From Capitulum mitella (lineage: Eukaryota > Arthropoda > Thecostraca > Pollicipedomorpha > Pollicipedidae), in assembly GCA_030062745.1 (NCBI GenBank), contig CP099839.1:21337324-21401323 (forward strand): DNA of 64,000 nucleotides. The letters run 5' to 3'. Shown here one piece after another: positions 1 to 25,800 of the stretch; within the stretch, counting starts at the first letter, position 1, and each line of letters begins with the position of its first letter. The notes under the pieces are model-generated. The model ran no database searches. It was given only the letters and a program-made list of their open reading frames with translations, and was not told the origin of the DNA. The position numbers and the translations under genes were made by a program.

Positions 1-960
1 CAAAACCTGGGAAAAAGGTTTGCTTATTTAAAGAAAACTGGGCTATAACAAAAAGAACGAAATTCAGTTATTTTTTTTCGGGATGGGGGAAGAAGGCAGC
101 CCAAATGAGGTCGGTCGTTGATCCGAAAGAGCTTGCCCCCTCAGCCGAAAATGCAATCCGCCGTCCCTGCTATACATATTTCCAGTTTCGCATATGGGAG
201 CATCCAGTGCTGTCTGTGGTGTGACGATGGAATAGTCATGAGCTGAGTCCTCAGTGGCGGCGCCAAGGGGAGAGTGGGGAGGAGACCCTTTCTCGTAAAT
301 CGGAGCCATTAACATTATCCATACGACGATGCATTGGGAAACTTCGAAAATGCCATTTACTCTTTCTGGGCACCACTATAGCCTTGCTTGTAATCCTCCA
401 GGACTGTATCTGGCGCCGCCACTGAGCTAAGACCCATTCAGCGAGGGTCAACAGCCAGGCGCGCCACGGGTGCTCGGCTTGGCCCGCTCCCAGGCGCGAT
501 CGTTCCGCATATTCCCATAGAAAGGAAGTGGTAAAGTGCTTACATCCGCCGCCGCGCCCGCAGCCCGCATTGGTCCGCATCGCTTCACATGCAAACAGGC
601 GGCGCGTTTTCAACCAGCGCGCCACCATAAGCAATTGACCAATCAGGTAGCAGTAGAGCTTCAGATGAGGGATTTTTTCGCTACGGAATCCAGTAGATGC
701 CGCGGGGTAGGCAGCTGTTTGTGTGGCGCGCAAGTTTGTTGTCTCGATGCGAATGCAGGAGCGTGGCGGGAGATACGAGGCATTCTATTTTTTTGTTCTG
801 TTTGTGGCAGAGCTCACTAAGTGTGGCATCATATGCAGCGGACTTCTCTTTGAACCTTTCGGGTTATGTTTGAAGCAAATGAAGCATTGGTTTCGGGGTG
901 CTGCTGGTTTTATCGGAGGTGAGGTCGCCATTTTTGTCTAGTGCTCTTGCTTTGTACCCA
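1..960. promoter_or_regulatory. CpG-rich upstream segment, probable Myb promoter side
   Basis: No convincing coding exon is seen here. CpG is frequent up to about position 950 and then almost disappears, which in this window also marks the 5' side of other genes. A donor-like GAG/GTGAGG near 916-922 could end a 5' untranslated exon of the Myb gene, whose first coding exon has a possible splice acceptor just upstream. The transcription start cannot be placed from sequence alone. An inverted-repeat element occupies 252-424. Confidence 0.35.
252..424. mobile_element. Small inverted-repeat element (MITE-like), copy 1
   Basis: The ends are inverted copies: CAGTGGCGGCGCCA at 252-265 and its reverse complement ending at 424. 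The interior around 328-358 is clearly related to a second element at 57620-57654 (shared GATGCAT and TTCGAAAATGCCATTT). The flanks 242-250 (GCTGAGTCC) and 426-434 (GCTAAGACC) agree at 7 of 9 bases and may be a decayed target-site duplication. A CAGTGGCG end suggests a hAT-type element, but the duplication length does not settle the superfamily. Confidence 0.6.
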
Positions 961-2724
961 TCCCACCCCTTCTAGGGTTGCCCAGAATCTTTGGATTTGG
1001 GTGATTTTTGACAATTTCTGTGAAATTTCTGCTTTGAATGCAGACAGACATGATGCTGTATGGATGTTCACATGGAACTAAGAATGCCAGTGTGAGATTG
1101 TTTGCATTCTTGCAGGCATGAACCTATTTTCATTGAATGCTTTGAAGTCATGAAATAAGATGACAAAATGCAGTTTTTTTCTGATAGGAAACAACAAATA
1201 GTTTAAGTGGGTTTAAAGACTTTTCATATTGAAAACATCAAATATCTTGGGATTTATTGCATGCTTATTTCTCCTAAGTTTCTCTGGTGTAACATTTTTA
1301 GGCATGACAGTCATGGTATTGAATGCTCAGATGCATCAAATTAGTTACCATGCCAGTTTTCATATCAGCAGTCACCAATCATATCTGTCATATCATAGAA
1401 TCCAGCATTACAGCTCTGTGTGCTGAATGTAAAGAGAAGAATGGAAGACCTCATTGTTTGTAATTGTTTAGCTCAAGATGCAGCATTTGCTTTCAACACT
1501 GTGTTTTTGGAGATGACATGGTTTGCAGGTACATTAAAACTGGTTCATGCTCTGATCTTCAGGTCATTTGTAGGCTTGCCATTTTTTCCTGAGGCAACTC
1601 TTGCATGCCATGGTGATGTGCTGTCACGATCTTGTTTTGCGCTCGCTTATGGGAAAATGGAGCATGCCAGCAACTTGGTCATGAAGTGTTTTGGTTATAA
1701 AGTGATGATGTTAAACTATGCTTAACACTGCATTGCTCCATTTTGAAAACCATTTCATTTCCCATTTTAGTTCCTGGAACCATTCCATGTACCAGAATTT
1801 CACATTTCTTGGCCTGCTTAAAATGCATGTTGTTGGGTGCATTTTTTATGCAAATGATGGTGGTGTGGGATTGTCATCCATACCCAATCATTCTGACTCG
1901 GGTTAATTTTCACCTTCTGTGGGCCCTGCTGGAGGCAGCACAGATATTGTGGATGAACCTTCAGCTTTGGTAGAATCCCATGTGCTTTCAGGCATGACAC
2001 TATTGTTTCCTTGTGCCTTGGTGTCATTTACCTTTGATGTGTAGCATCTCCTTCAAAATCTCATCTTTGTTTTTCCTCTTGGATTACTGTGGGCTGCCAG
2101 TACCTGCTTAAGTTCTCCCAATTTTTATTTATGTGTGTCATGGTTTTTATTGCCATTAACTGCAGCTAGATAATGAGATTTTTACTGGTTCCAAAGCAGG
2201 CATGCTTGAAGCACAGCAAAAATGGGCTGCTGCCAGTGGCAAATGGCATGCAGGAATCTCTGAATGAAATGATACCTACCCAGTGGGAGCCAGATTTCCC
2301 ATAGACAGGACATGCCATGACTGCTACTTCATCATTGGCTTTCAAGCCAAGGACTATTCATGATATTGAATTAAGTGATGATGGTAATTTTGAACAGAAT
2401 GTACTTGCTTGTTCTAATGACATCCCTGAAATGAACAGTACTGTATTTGTGCAAATGGTCATGTGATAAAAATGACTGTATCATCAACATTCTCAACATG
2501 ACTAAGTGATTTTTGATGGTATATCACATATTGATGTGACTTGAAAACAATTTATATGAAGTATGAAATCAGCCATTTCATTGCTTTACACAAAGTTATT
2601 TCATCAGGGATTATCAGGGTTGTTCCCAAACTTGTCTTAACATCATCATCTCTTACTTTTAGACCATTCTTCACTGCAGAGGTGTTACTGAGATTTTCAC
2701 CTATGCAGTCCATAAATTCATCCA

Positions 2725-16916
<14,192 letters not shown>

Positions 16917-18616
16917 GCGGCGCGCGCCGGCGCGCTGCAGCCAATACTCAGTCGGCCTCCGCGGGACAAACGTGTACTAACCAAAGAGCGGCCGGTCGCG
17001 CGGCCGGCCGGCGGCGCGCCCGTGCACGTGGCGGCGCACGATCGTGGCAGGCTGGCCTGACCCGGGCGCGGGCGCGGTGCGCGTCGCACTGCGCCAGCCA
17101 CTGTTGCATTAGCTTTTTTAAACGTAATTTATTCTAAGCTCGGGCCGGACAATAGAATTGGCAAGCCTTCCGCGCGGAACGCGGCGTAGTGGCCTTTTAC
17201 CAAGACTCGACGTATTCGGACTCGTCGGGCGTGATGTTTATCGTGACTGGCAGGTCATTCCTCGTCTTCGGCGGCGTGATAGAGGCGGAATTCGAAGACA
17301 TTCGCTGTCTTCCCGTCGGAAATCGAAGGCTGCTGGTGGCGTTATTGAAGGATGTCCCCGAGAAGATTTCACGTTTCGTCGTCGCGGTGCGCGTTGATAA
17401 ACCCCAGGGATGCAGCTGTGAATGAAATTGGCTTGCGTCAGCCTTGCGGCCAATCCCTGTGTTTCGTCCGAAAAGAGCTTCAGGTTCGGAGGCTTGAAAA
17501 GTTCTGCTCTGGAAGCATTTTGCCCGGTTCTTCGCGAGAAGCGCGGCTGCGCCTGGGGTCCTCTTGGCTCGGCGGTGGCCGCCAGTCACCCTCCTCCCTG
17601 CAGGGAGGACCTGGCAGACTCGCCGCATTGCGCTGTCGTTGACCCGTGGGTCCGTGCACCGTTCACCGATCGTCGCGTCGCCGCGTTTTGCTGGTCCGAG
17701 GCGCCGGACGCGTGTACATTCTGCGCGGTGTGCGTGTGGGTGTGGGTGGATGACGTCTCGAGACGTCTGTCGTCTCCTGGGACCCCTGCCGGCGCCAGGC
17801 GCGGCACGCTGCGGTGCGCCGGGAGTCGGCTGGCGCCATTCGGCCCGGTCCGGCTGTTGCGAGACGAGGTACCTAGGTCACGCGCGGAGAAAAACGGGAA
17901 GGCGCTGTTGTCACGCATGTTGAGAGACAGCGGCTTGTTCTTAGAAATATCCAGTAAGGGGTCATTGTAACCGAACTTTGGCGAGTCGAACAGAGCCTTT
18001 TCCTCGCAGTGATCGGCGCAGAGCTTTTGCATGTCCGTTCATCTCCCCACGAATTGTTTCGAGGCGTACTGTGTGCGCTGCTGTCTAGCCTGTCTGGCGT
18101 GCCGAAACCGACATGATGTTCGAGGGAAGCCGCAGCTGGCGGCTCTGGCGTCGGCGGCGGTGCCGGTGCCGGCGTTAGATCTGTGCCCGTGACGTGTGCG
18201 TGGGAGCGAGTGTCTGTTTTGCGCCGGGAGCGCGGCGGACGTCGCGCGGTCGGCCCGGCCGTGGGCGGGGGAAGGGGAGGGTACGAGCGCACCTTAGTCG
18301 GTAGAGTTTATCCCTTGTTAACACGTACCCTCGAAAATTGAGCGCCCTCAGCGCGTCTAGCTAGTCATGGCTTGTTGGCGGCTCTCCGGACGGCCACGGC
18401 GTGGCGGCATAATAGGCACGGGGTGGTGGGTCGGCGTCAGCTGGCCCCCGGCAGATGGCAGCTGGAGGGCGGAGGGCCGCGGGGCGCGAGGACTTCCGTC
18501 TCGCGAACGCCTGTGTTCGTCGCCGCCTTGTAATCATGTTTGTGACTTTACTTAGAAATTCTTCTTAGTTATTTGTAACTCTGTATTTTTAATAAAGCTT
18601 TAAAACGGCCCTGTGG
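16917..18616 (+). other. Myb: Myb 3' untranslated region (inferred)
   Basis: From the Myb stop codon to the first good polyadenylation signal at 18591 there is about 1.7 kb with no competing gene model. The stretch contains open frames on both strands, but none shows a recognisable domain or a supporting splice structure. Confidence 0.55.
18591..18596 (+). terminator. Myb: Polyadenylation signal AATAAA, probable Myb 3' end
   Basis: AATAAA sits in an AT-rich stretch and is followed about 20 bases later by a GT-rich CTGTGGTCTCTGG element, the usual arrangement for cleavage near 18.61-18.62 kb. Confidence 0.6.
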
Positions 18617-20033
18617 TCTCTGGACTGCTGCGGCCCGCGGTGGGCGTCGGGGCTACAGCACAAAAGGTGGACGGGTGGAGATGTACTCAAGGGTGCCAGG
18701 CTTGGGACTCATGCCACTTTCCTGATTTTCTCATTCCACTTTCAGTCTTTCATGGACTGAAAGAACAACAAAGAATCATCGGTTGGTGTGAACGCAAGTA
18801 CCTTTTCTGATGTCTTTTTTATGTATTGATACAACAGAGTTCAGTTGCAGGGGAATATTGAACCAGGCGATGAGCTTTTTAAGGCGTGTCGTGTGTCCCC
18901 AAAATCTTTGATCATATCGTGACAAGTTAGCTTATCTGAGGACCAGGAGGCGACTAACGCCACGCGGCGGTGCCGGGTTATCGTCTCGAATCTGGTGTCT
19001 GGCCGTCTATCAGTTCCGCGTCCAGCTATCTCCATACACGTCCACTCTATCAATGCGTTTAAAAGCCGCTTCCTGGTCGGTTTATTTGTAAACGAGAAGT
19101 AACTCAAACATGGAACTGTGATTCAGCCGCATTTAATGCATTCCAAGGACGGTGGCCTCGCCTGCCGAAAATTACAATCCACGTGCCGTAATGGTTGCAA
19201 GTGCCTTCTGATGCACCGCCGCGAAAACAGTCGCTACCACGAGCAATCTTCGCTTCCCCCGGACCAGGCAACGTACTGTCCAAAACTCCCACACGTGCGA
19301 CGCAGACGAAAAACTGCCGTGTCCATCCGGCTTCCACGTCATCACAGAGCGACCCGTTTGCATTCACTGCACGACACGACGCTCCCCTATAACGGCAGCA
19401 ACTCGGACTACCAACGATGCTACGCGCTGCACCGGCCTGCCTTTAATCCCGGTGCAGACGCGAGCTTAGACTAACGCAGAAAAAAACGAAGCAAGACGGT
19501 AGAGGGTCTCGATGATGTGCGTAGCGGAAACGCGCGGTCAGTTTCTGGTGGCCACCAGCCCGCCCGGCCGCCGGAGGTTGTCCCTGTCCGTGCCGGAGGG
19601 CCGGCCGCCGCCTCCGCCGGCTGAATGGCTCAGATCGTCGATGGTCGGTCATGTCAGAGCACGCGCAACAGACGCGCAGTTGTGCCGGCGGCGACACCGG
19701 CGCCGTCGGCGACACGGTCGCTGACTGCTACAAATGCACCCAGTGTGCGTCATTTGACCGTCTGCGGTCGAGAAACCGGGCCGCTCGTGTTCTGCAGCAG
19801 TTGCACTTAGGCCTGGAGGACAGTTTTTACTGGCCCCGCGTGGTGCTTTCAGCTTCCAGGGAAGTGATGCTCTTGACCAGTGACCGGACATGTGCCTGGA
19901 TCCCGATAGAATGCAGGTCATCCCCGTGTTGTGTGCAACCCCTCGTTGACCTCGTCGGGTGACGGAGTCATCCCGAAAAGGTCGTGTCCCTCCCGAGCAA
20001 AGCGGTGCCCAGGTGACACAACACTTACCCTGA
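18617..20033. other. Intergenic stretch between Myb and JMJD6, left part
   Basis: Open frames occur on both strands (for example 19118-19474 on +, 19104-19367 on -), but I recognise no family, no spliced partner and no consistent codon bias. I see no clear repeat here. Confidence 0.4.
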
Positions 20034-20276
20034 TCAGCTTGGAATCCGACGCAAAATGAGGATGCGTTCCATCGGGACCCCGGCACATGTCTGCAAGTGA
20101 CCTTCCACTGTCCTGCCCACGTCAGAGGTGCGAAGACCATACAAGGTGAGAATCTGAGCATAGTGTGACATAAGCCTAACAACGCAACTCAGACGGCTAC
20201 CATCTGGACACTTCAACATTCCGGATGCAGCAAAACTCAGAAGCGAGGCAAGCAGAAAGACAAACCGCGTTAGCAT
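20034..20276 (-). CDS. Possible small secreted protein, 80 residues
   Basis: The frame opens with a textbook signal peptide (MLTRFVFLLASLLSFAASG) followed by LKCPDGSRLSC and one further cysteine. I recognise no family. A strong donor (AGG/GTAAGTG) lies seven bases after the TGA stop, at 20028 going down, so if transcribed the gene may have an intron in its 3'UTR, or the real reading may differ. CpG-rich sequence at 20290-20650 lies upstream and could serve as promoter. A chance ORF is a serious alternative. Confidence 0.3.
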   Translation of the reverse strand: MLTRFVFLLASLLSFAASGMLKCPDGSRLSCVVRLMSHYAQILTLYGLRTSDVGRTVEGHLQTCAGVPMERILILRRIPS

Positions 20277-20919
20277 AAACTACTCGCTAAGCTAGCAAGT
20301 CCACACGTCGCCGGCGTTCACGGGGACGAGTTCGCCACACCAGTTCGCCGGAGGACCCAGTACTCGCGCACCGCCGCCCGTCGCCGCCACCCGATCACGG
20401 GGGCCCCACTCCAGCCGCACCGGGGCCAGCGCGGCAGCCGGCACTGCGCCGCGGCGGCGGGCGGCGGTCATGTCCCACGGCACGGCGGCCGGGTCCGCGC
20501 CAGCACTGGTGGGCCAGCCGTCGGTCCGCGGCGGGTCCCCGCCGGCGTCAGCGCCAGACCAGCGGTCCGGTGCGGCGGGTGGCGCGTGCGGGGCAGGGCC
20601 CGCGGCGGGTTCGTCCCGGACGCCGCCGGCCGGCGCGCGCGAATGGTGACCGGAGTTGCACGCGACTCAATTCTGGAATCGAAACATCGCCACCGTGTCA
20701 CCCACGTGGTTAGCTGGTTACCAAATCCCATGCTCAGTCAGTGTCTTACACGTTATAAAGTGGAACGCGTCAAGAAGAGACTGAGGTACGTGAACCATCA
20801 CAACAGATTCTTAAATTTCAGCTAGACTGAGAAATCAATACGACGGTGTAAACGTTGTCCCCATAGAATGTCTCTCTGGGCAGTGACAGCTAATGCAAAT
20901 AACTTTTTTTCTTCTATTT

Positions 20920-20925
20920 TTTATT
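20920..20925 (-). terminator. JMJD6: Candidate minus-strand AATAAA for JMJD6
   Basis: TTTATT on the + strand reads AATAAA on the minus strand, 1.55 kb past the JMJD6 stop. The distance is similar to the Myb 3'UTR. It could equally belong to the doubtful small ORF's neighbourhood or be chance in AT-rich sequence. Confidence 0.25.
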
Positions 20926-21380
20926 CTTTAAAAATTATTTCCATAGCTCTCTCCACATGAAAGCTATCACCCTCCCCTAACCATCCGGCACCTGGGACGT
21001 CCTGTTGCCCAACTGATATCGATCAAGGCCTAACACTCTCATGTCTTCCATTTACTAAAGAGGTTGCGTCCCTTTGCCGAACGTGCATAATTTAACTCCA
21101 CCATTTCAAAGACGCTTTGCGGTAAGTGGCTTGCAATTAACTACTCTGCGGCAAGCATCGGTCATCATTCTACAGTCACAGGAGTTAATCCAAAATTTCG
21201 ATCAGCATGTCTGAAACGATATACCACAAATCTGGCAGTGAGCAAATTATCAGAAAAAAAGAATTAACAACAGCTTTCGCTTAATCAAGCCGGAAAAGAC
21301 AGATCTCGTTAAATGTTTAATGTTTCAAGGTTGACCTACAAATTGTCAGTTGATTCTCACGCGCCCGTTATTTTGTATAG

Positions 21381-21491
<111 letters not shown>

Positions 21492-22477
21492 TATACATTT
21501 TTTATAGACTCGCAAACTGAACTATCGGAATGAAGGCAGGCACCACGGTCAGAAACTAAAATCGGAAACCCAGCCCACGCGGAGCAATCACGTTCCTCAC
21601 TTGTGACTTCGTGACCAGAATAGGATTAGTTTTCGTGGGAGACCCACAAGGTAGGTGCAAGTGCCCACGCGAAATCACCATGAGAATGAAAGAAGGCTGT
21701 TCTATAACTGGCATCGTCTGGTGTGTGTATATCTACCTCTTTGATCGTTGGTATCGATTTTCGTGATCATGCTTGCATTCTTCATGTAAACGCACAAAAA
21801 GGAACACAAGGATTTTCTTTTCGTACACAAAACGCATTTGTACAAGAACATAGGATGTTTACTAGAAATTTACAGACGAAATAATGACCTTTACTTCCAC
21901 AAAGCGAATACAAAAATAAGCGTCAAAAAAGCCCCTCGGTTCATTCCTACAAATGCGACCCACAGGCTTTTCAGCTGACAAAAAGAAAACCATTGCTAGT
22001 CTTGAAATCGTTATGCCGCGATATGTTCAGATGTGCATTGCACGATAGGATTTCATAATATCTGGATCCGTTTTCGGCCGTCAAAGAAACGATTTCTGCA
22101 CGAATCTCCAGAAGTGTCTGGGAACATAAGCCAAAAATCCCTGACCTGACGGATTAAAAGTGGAACAATGAATTCAACCCCCGAAACAATCCTGTTTCAG
22201 AATTTTCAATGAATCTGAGGATGAGGATAATAATTACACGACCTAGTGATGGATATGTGCCGGACGAGTCTATTTAAACTAACAATGCAACACATGACAG
22301 GGTTAAGTGACGTCACATTAAAAAAACGGCCCAATTCCAGGTTCCACTGCCGGCCAAATTCCGCATATTCCGCACTTCAGTTTACCACTGCAACGGGGCC
22401 ACCAAAGCACGCAGCTTATATGCCCGCCGGCGAGCACCTCCTCCCGCGCCACGGCTACCAACCTAAGGCCAGGGGCG

Positions 22478-22846
22478 TCAGCTGGCGGCGGCCGGCGACG
22501 GGCTGCGGCCGGCGCCGGCGCCGCTCTCGGCGGCCGGCGAGCGCGCGCCGCCCGGGTCCGAGCCGGGGCTGGACGGCGGCCGGCCGGCCCGGCGGCGGCC
22601 GTCCGCGGCCGGGCTGCGCGAGCCGAGCCGGCGGCGCCGCTCGTCGCCAGACGCCGGCGTGGCCGAGCGCTCGCTGCGGCGCCGCTTCTTCTTGTGGCCG
22701 GGCAGGCTCTCCTGGCCGCTGTCGTGCTCCGAGTCGGACGAGCTCGAGCTGCTCGAGCTCGAGCTCGAGCTCGTGTCGGACGCCACGCCCGAGCTCTGCG
22801 ACACGTCGATCGAGGCGGCCACCCGCGCCAGGTCCGGCTGCTTCTC
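22478..22846 (-). other. JMJD6: JMJD6 poly-serine and basic C-terminal exon
   Basis: The last exon encodes SGVASDTSS followed by a run of about 13 serines, acidic residues, then a KKKRRRSE basic patch and a long Gly/Pro/Arg/Ser-rich tail. Human JMJD6 has the same order (poly-Ser, then KKRR), linked there to nucleolar localisation and oligomerisation. The tail after the basic patch is longer than in human and looks disordered. Confidence 0.85.
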
Positions 22847-25800
22847 CTGCAACGGGCCGGCCGCGGCGGTCAGGCATGTTGGCTTCGCAATGTTCCGACG
22901 GCGGACCGCCTCGCCGTGTCGGAATCTATTGATCCGGCTTCACCATGCAGAAAACACGACTGCAGAATAGTTGCCAACACATGAATTGCTTAGCGAGCTC
23001 ACCAACCCGGAAATGTATCAGTCTTCACAAACCAGTCTGCAGGCAAACACAACATGCCCACTGGCAAGCTCCATAGGACCCACGTGTACCAGGCGGGACT
23101 TCAGTCAAGCAAAATGCGTACCTCAATCAACAAAAATGCTGACTTAGAACTAACACTATACCACGTCCTTCGCACCTCCTTCTAGTCGTGCACACCAATA
23201 CTTCCCATTAAAAGCCATGCACTGGACTGAGCGGTATCGCCGACTGCAACGCCAAAAACCGATTAATATTTGATCGAAATCAACCGACAACTGCGTTTCC
23301 GAGGCACAGAAAAACACACACTTCGGCAAAACCATCAGCACCGCCTACAGCCCATCGGGGCGAGTGAGGTCAGCCGGCGAGTGACGTCACCGGCCCGCGG
23401 CTCTCACCTGGAGCACGCGCAGCCACTTCTGGCTGAGTTTGGGCCGGCCGCGCGCCGTCTTGTGCCACACCACCGGGAAGTTGGTGCGCGAGCAGAAGTT
23501 CTGCGTGACGGCGATGGTCAGGTCCAGGTTGATGACCACGTGCCACCAGCCGTACGGCACGAACACCGTCTCGCCGGGGTGCTGGACGAACTCGAGCGGA
23601 CGGTACCTGAGGCGGCGGCGGCGGCGGCGGCGGCGTCAGCGCCCGAGGGGCGAACGGTCTCCCAGAGCGGGCCTAGACCGCAGAACGGCCGACGCAGCGA
23701 ATAGGGAACGGCGCGCACCACCGACTTATGCTGGTTTCGGTAGATCACAAGCCACCGTGCGACAACGACGCCTACAAATGATTCGACGCTACGCCATACA
23801 GTATGAATACAGCAAGGCACTACATGTAACGTTATACTATGGAAGCCTGAATTCTCCTGGAAGAACAATTAATTATTTGGGCTTACGGATGCTCCGACAA
23901 CTTGTGGCAGAAGAGGGACAGAACGCCTGGTGATCCAAAATGAATTCATCGCCACTGACTGTCATCCAGTTACGTCTGCACCATGGCATGCAGGACTGGC
24001 TCACCATATGCAAAATGTACATGTACATGTACATTTACATGCACATGCGAAAAGAACAATCCATAACACTAATGGACGTTAATGGTGTTCACAGTGAACG
24101 TTGGCGATGTTGTCGTGGGGAGCATCATTGCTGTATGAGTTTGTGTTGCAATACAACAACTGTTACGGGTTTAACTCTACCACATTGGTACTGGCTTTGT
24201 CCGGCATCAGCGTTTTCAGTGGATCACCCGATAGTAAATACGTAGACAGAGGGAAGCCTGACTCTTCCATGGTACGCAAGAGCTGACTAGCCGTTATTTA
24301 GCAAAAGCAGACTGTTTCAAAACAGGACACAGCCAACACAATGAGGAAATCATTTTTTTCTAGCCACCATCTTTAATCAGGTGACCAAAAGTGCTCCTAC
24401 CGTAATAACACACCACGACACAAACGGTCCGGGTGTCACGTTAAAGTGAGATGTTACGTTAAGGTAAGGTGTTACGTTTTTACGTTAAGCTGACCACACC
24501 ATTCACAACAGACCGAGACAGCCTGCATGTTTCGGCGACGCAAAACAAGGAGAGCCAAAAATTAGGACTACCACGGCTCCAGGCTACTTTAAAACTGCCA
24601 GGAGCACGGGTGACCAATGTGCAATCAAAAGGCGCCTTCACGGATGATGACTACCCTAATCTTTTCAGGCGTTTTTGCAGTGTTCGATATTTAAAACACA
24701 CCACACCACGAACCAATATAAGGAGTCCATCCAAACTAACCAATTTTGATCACCTTCACAACCAGACACACTGAGATACGGCACGTGAGCTGCAAGCCCA
24801 GTGGCAAATGACGACGGCTGCTGCACAAGCGAGGCGCGCGCCGTGCTTACTGCTGCGGCCAGGAGGGCAGCTGCGTGCGCGGGTACACCACGCTGAACCA
24901 GGTGACGGCCTCGTCCTGCTGCCTGTTGCCCTCTCCCGGCTTCACCTTGAGCAGCTCGGCCGGCGTGTCGGTCGGGAACAGGCACCACCTGCGGACGGCG
25001 GCGGCGGCGTCACGCGTCCGCCAAAACCGGCACAACGTTGCCGCCCGGCACAGCGCCCGCCGGCCGAGACCGACCACCGAAGCGCACGGCATGTCCATCA
25101 GTCACCGACGTCCGTTCCGCCAGTCCGGGAGACGCCACGCGGGAGTCTGCCGGCTCGTGCCTACGTCCCTCCCGCAGACCGAAAACGCTGGGCCCCCTGG
25201 TCGGTCGACTGGGGCCCGGCGCTCGGGCGCTCACCGCTTGTGTCCGGAGACGAGCGCGTTCCAGGCCGAGGTGCCCAGCGGGTCGATGTGGATGCCGGTG
25301 CCGCTGCGCGCCGGCCCCATGACGAACCAGCGGTACGGCGGCCGGCGCCGTTCGCCGCAGTACTTGAACAGGTCGTCCCGGAAGTACTTGGGGACCTCGT
25401 AGTCGTCGAGCAGCTTCTTACGACGCTCGTGCTAGGGCGGGCAGAGCTCACGGTCAGTCCGGCACCGCGACAAAGCCGCTCAGTCCTCCACCCAAGAGAG
25501 GTCGCATCACGATCTGAGACTGGCGCTGGGCTATGATGCAGACAAACAAAGTATTACATAGGTACCTGAAACGCGCCAACATGCAGGCTGGACTATTCTG
25601 CGGCAACGGAAAAACGACGACTTTAAGGCTACACACAACAACCGCAATGTTGCGCCAGATACGCTCAACCCTTCTGACATTAGAGGCTCCAGATGGCCCT
25701 GACGGGGGAAGACGACTCACGTCTCCGTAGTTGCCGTCGAATATATAGAGTGGCGAGTCGTCGTCGGTTACATGGGTGACGTAATCGGCTAGGTATTTCA

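Noticed and set aside
19104-19474. Overlapping frames on both strands (87 and 118 residues)
   Set aside because: No signal peptide, domain or codon pattern; each is the shadow of the other and neither has splice support.
22246-22932. 228-residue plus-strand Arg/Ser/Pro frame
   Set aside because: It is antisense to the JMJD6 last exon, which is supported by homology.
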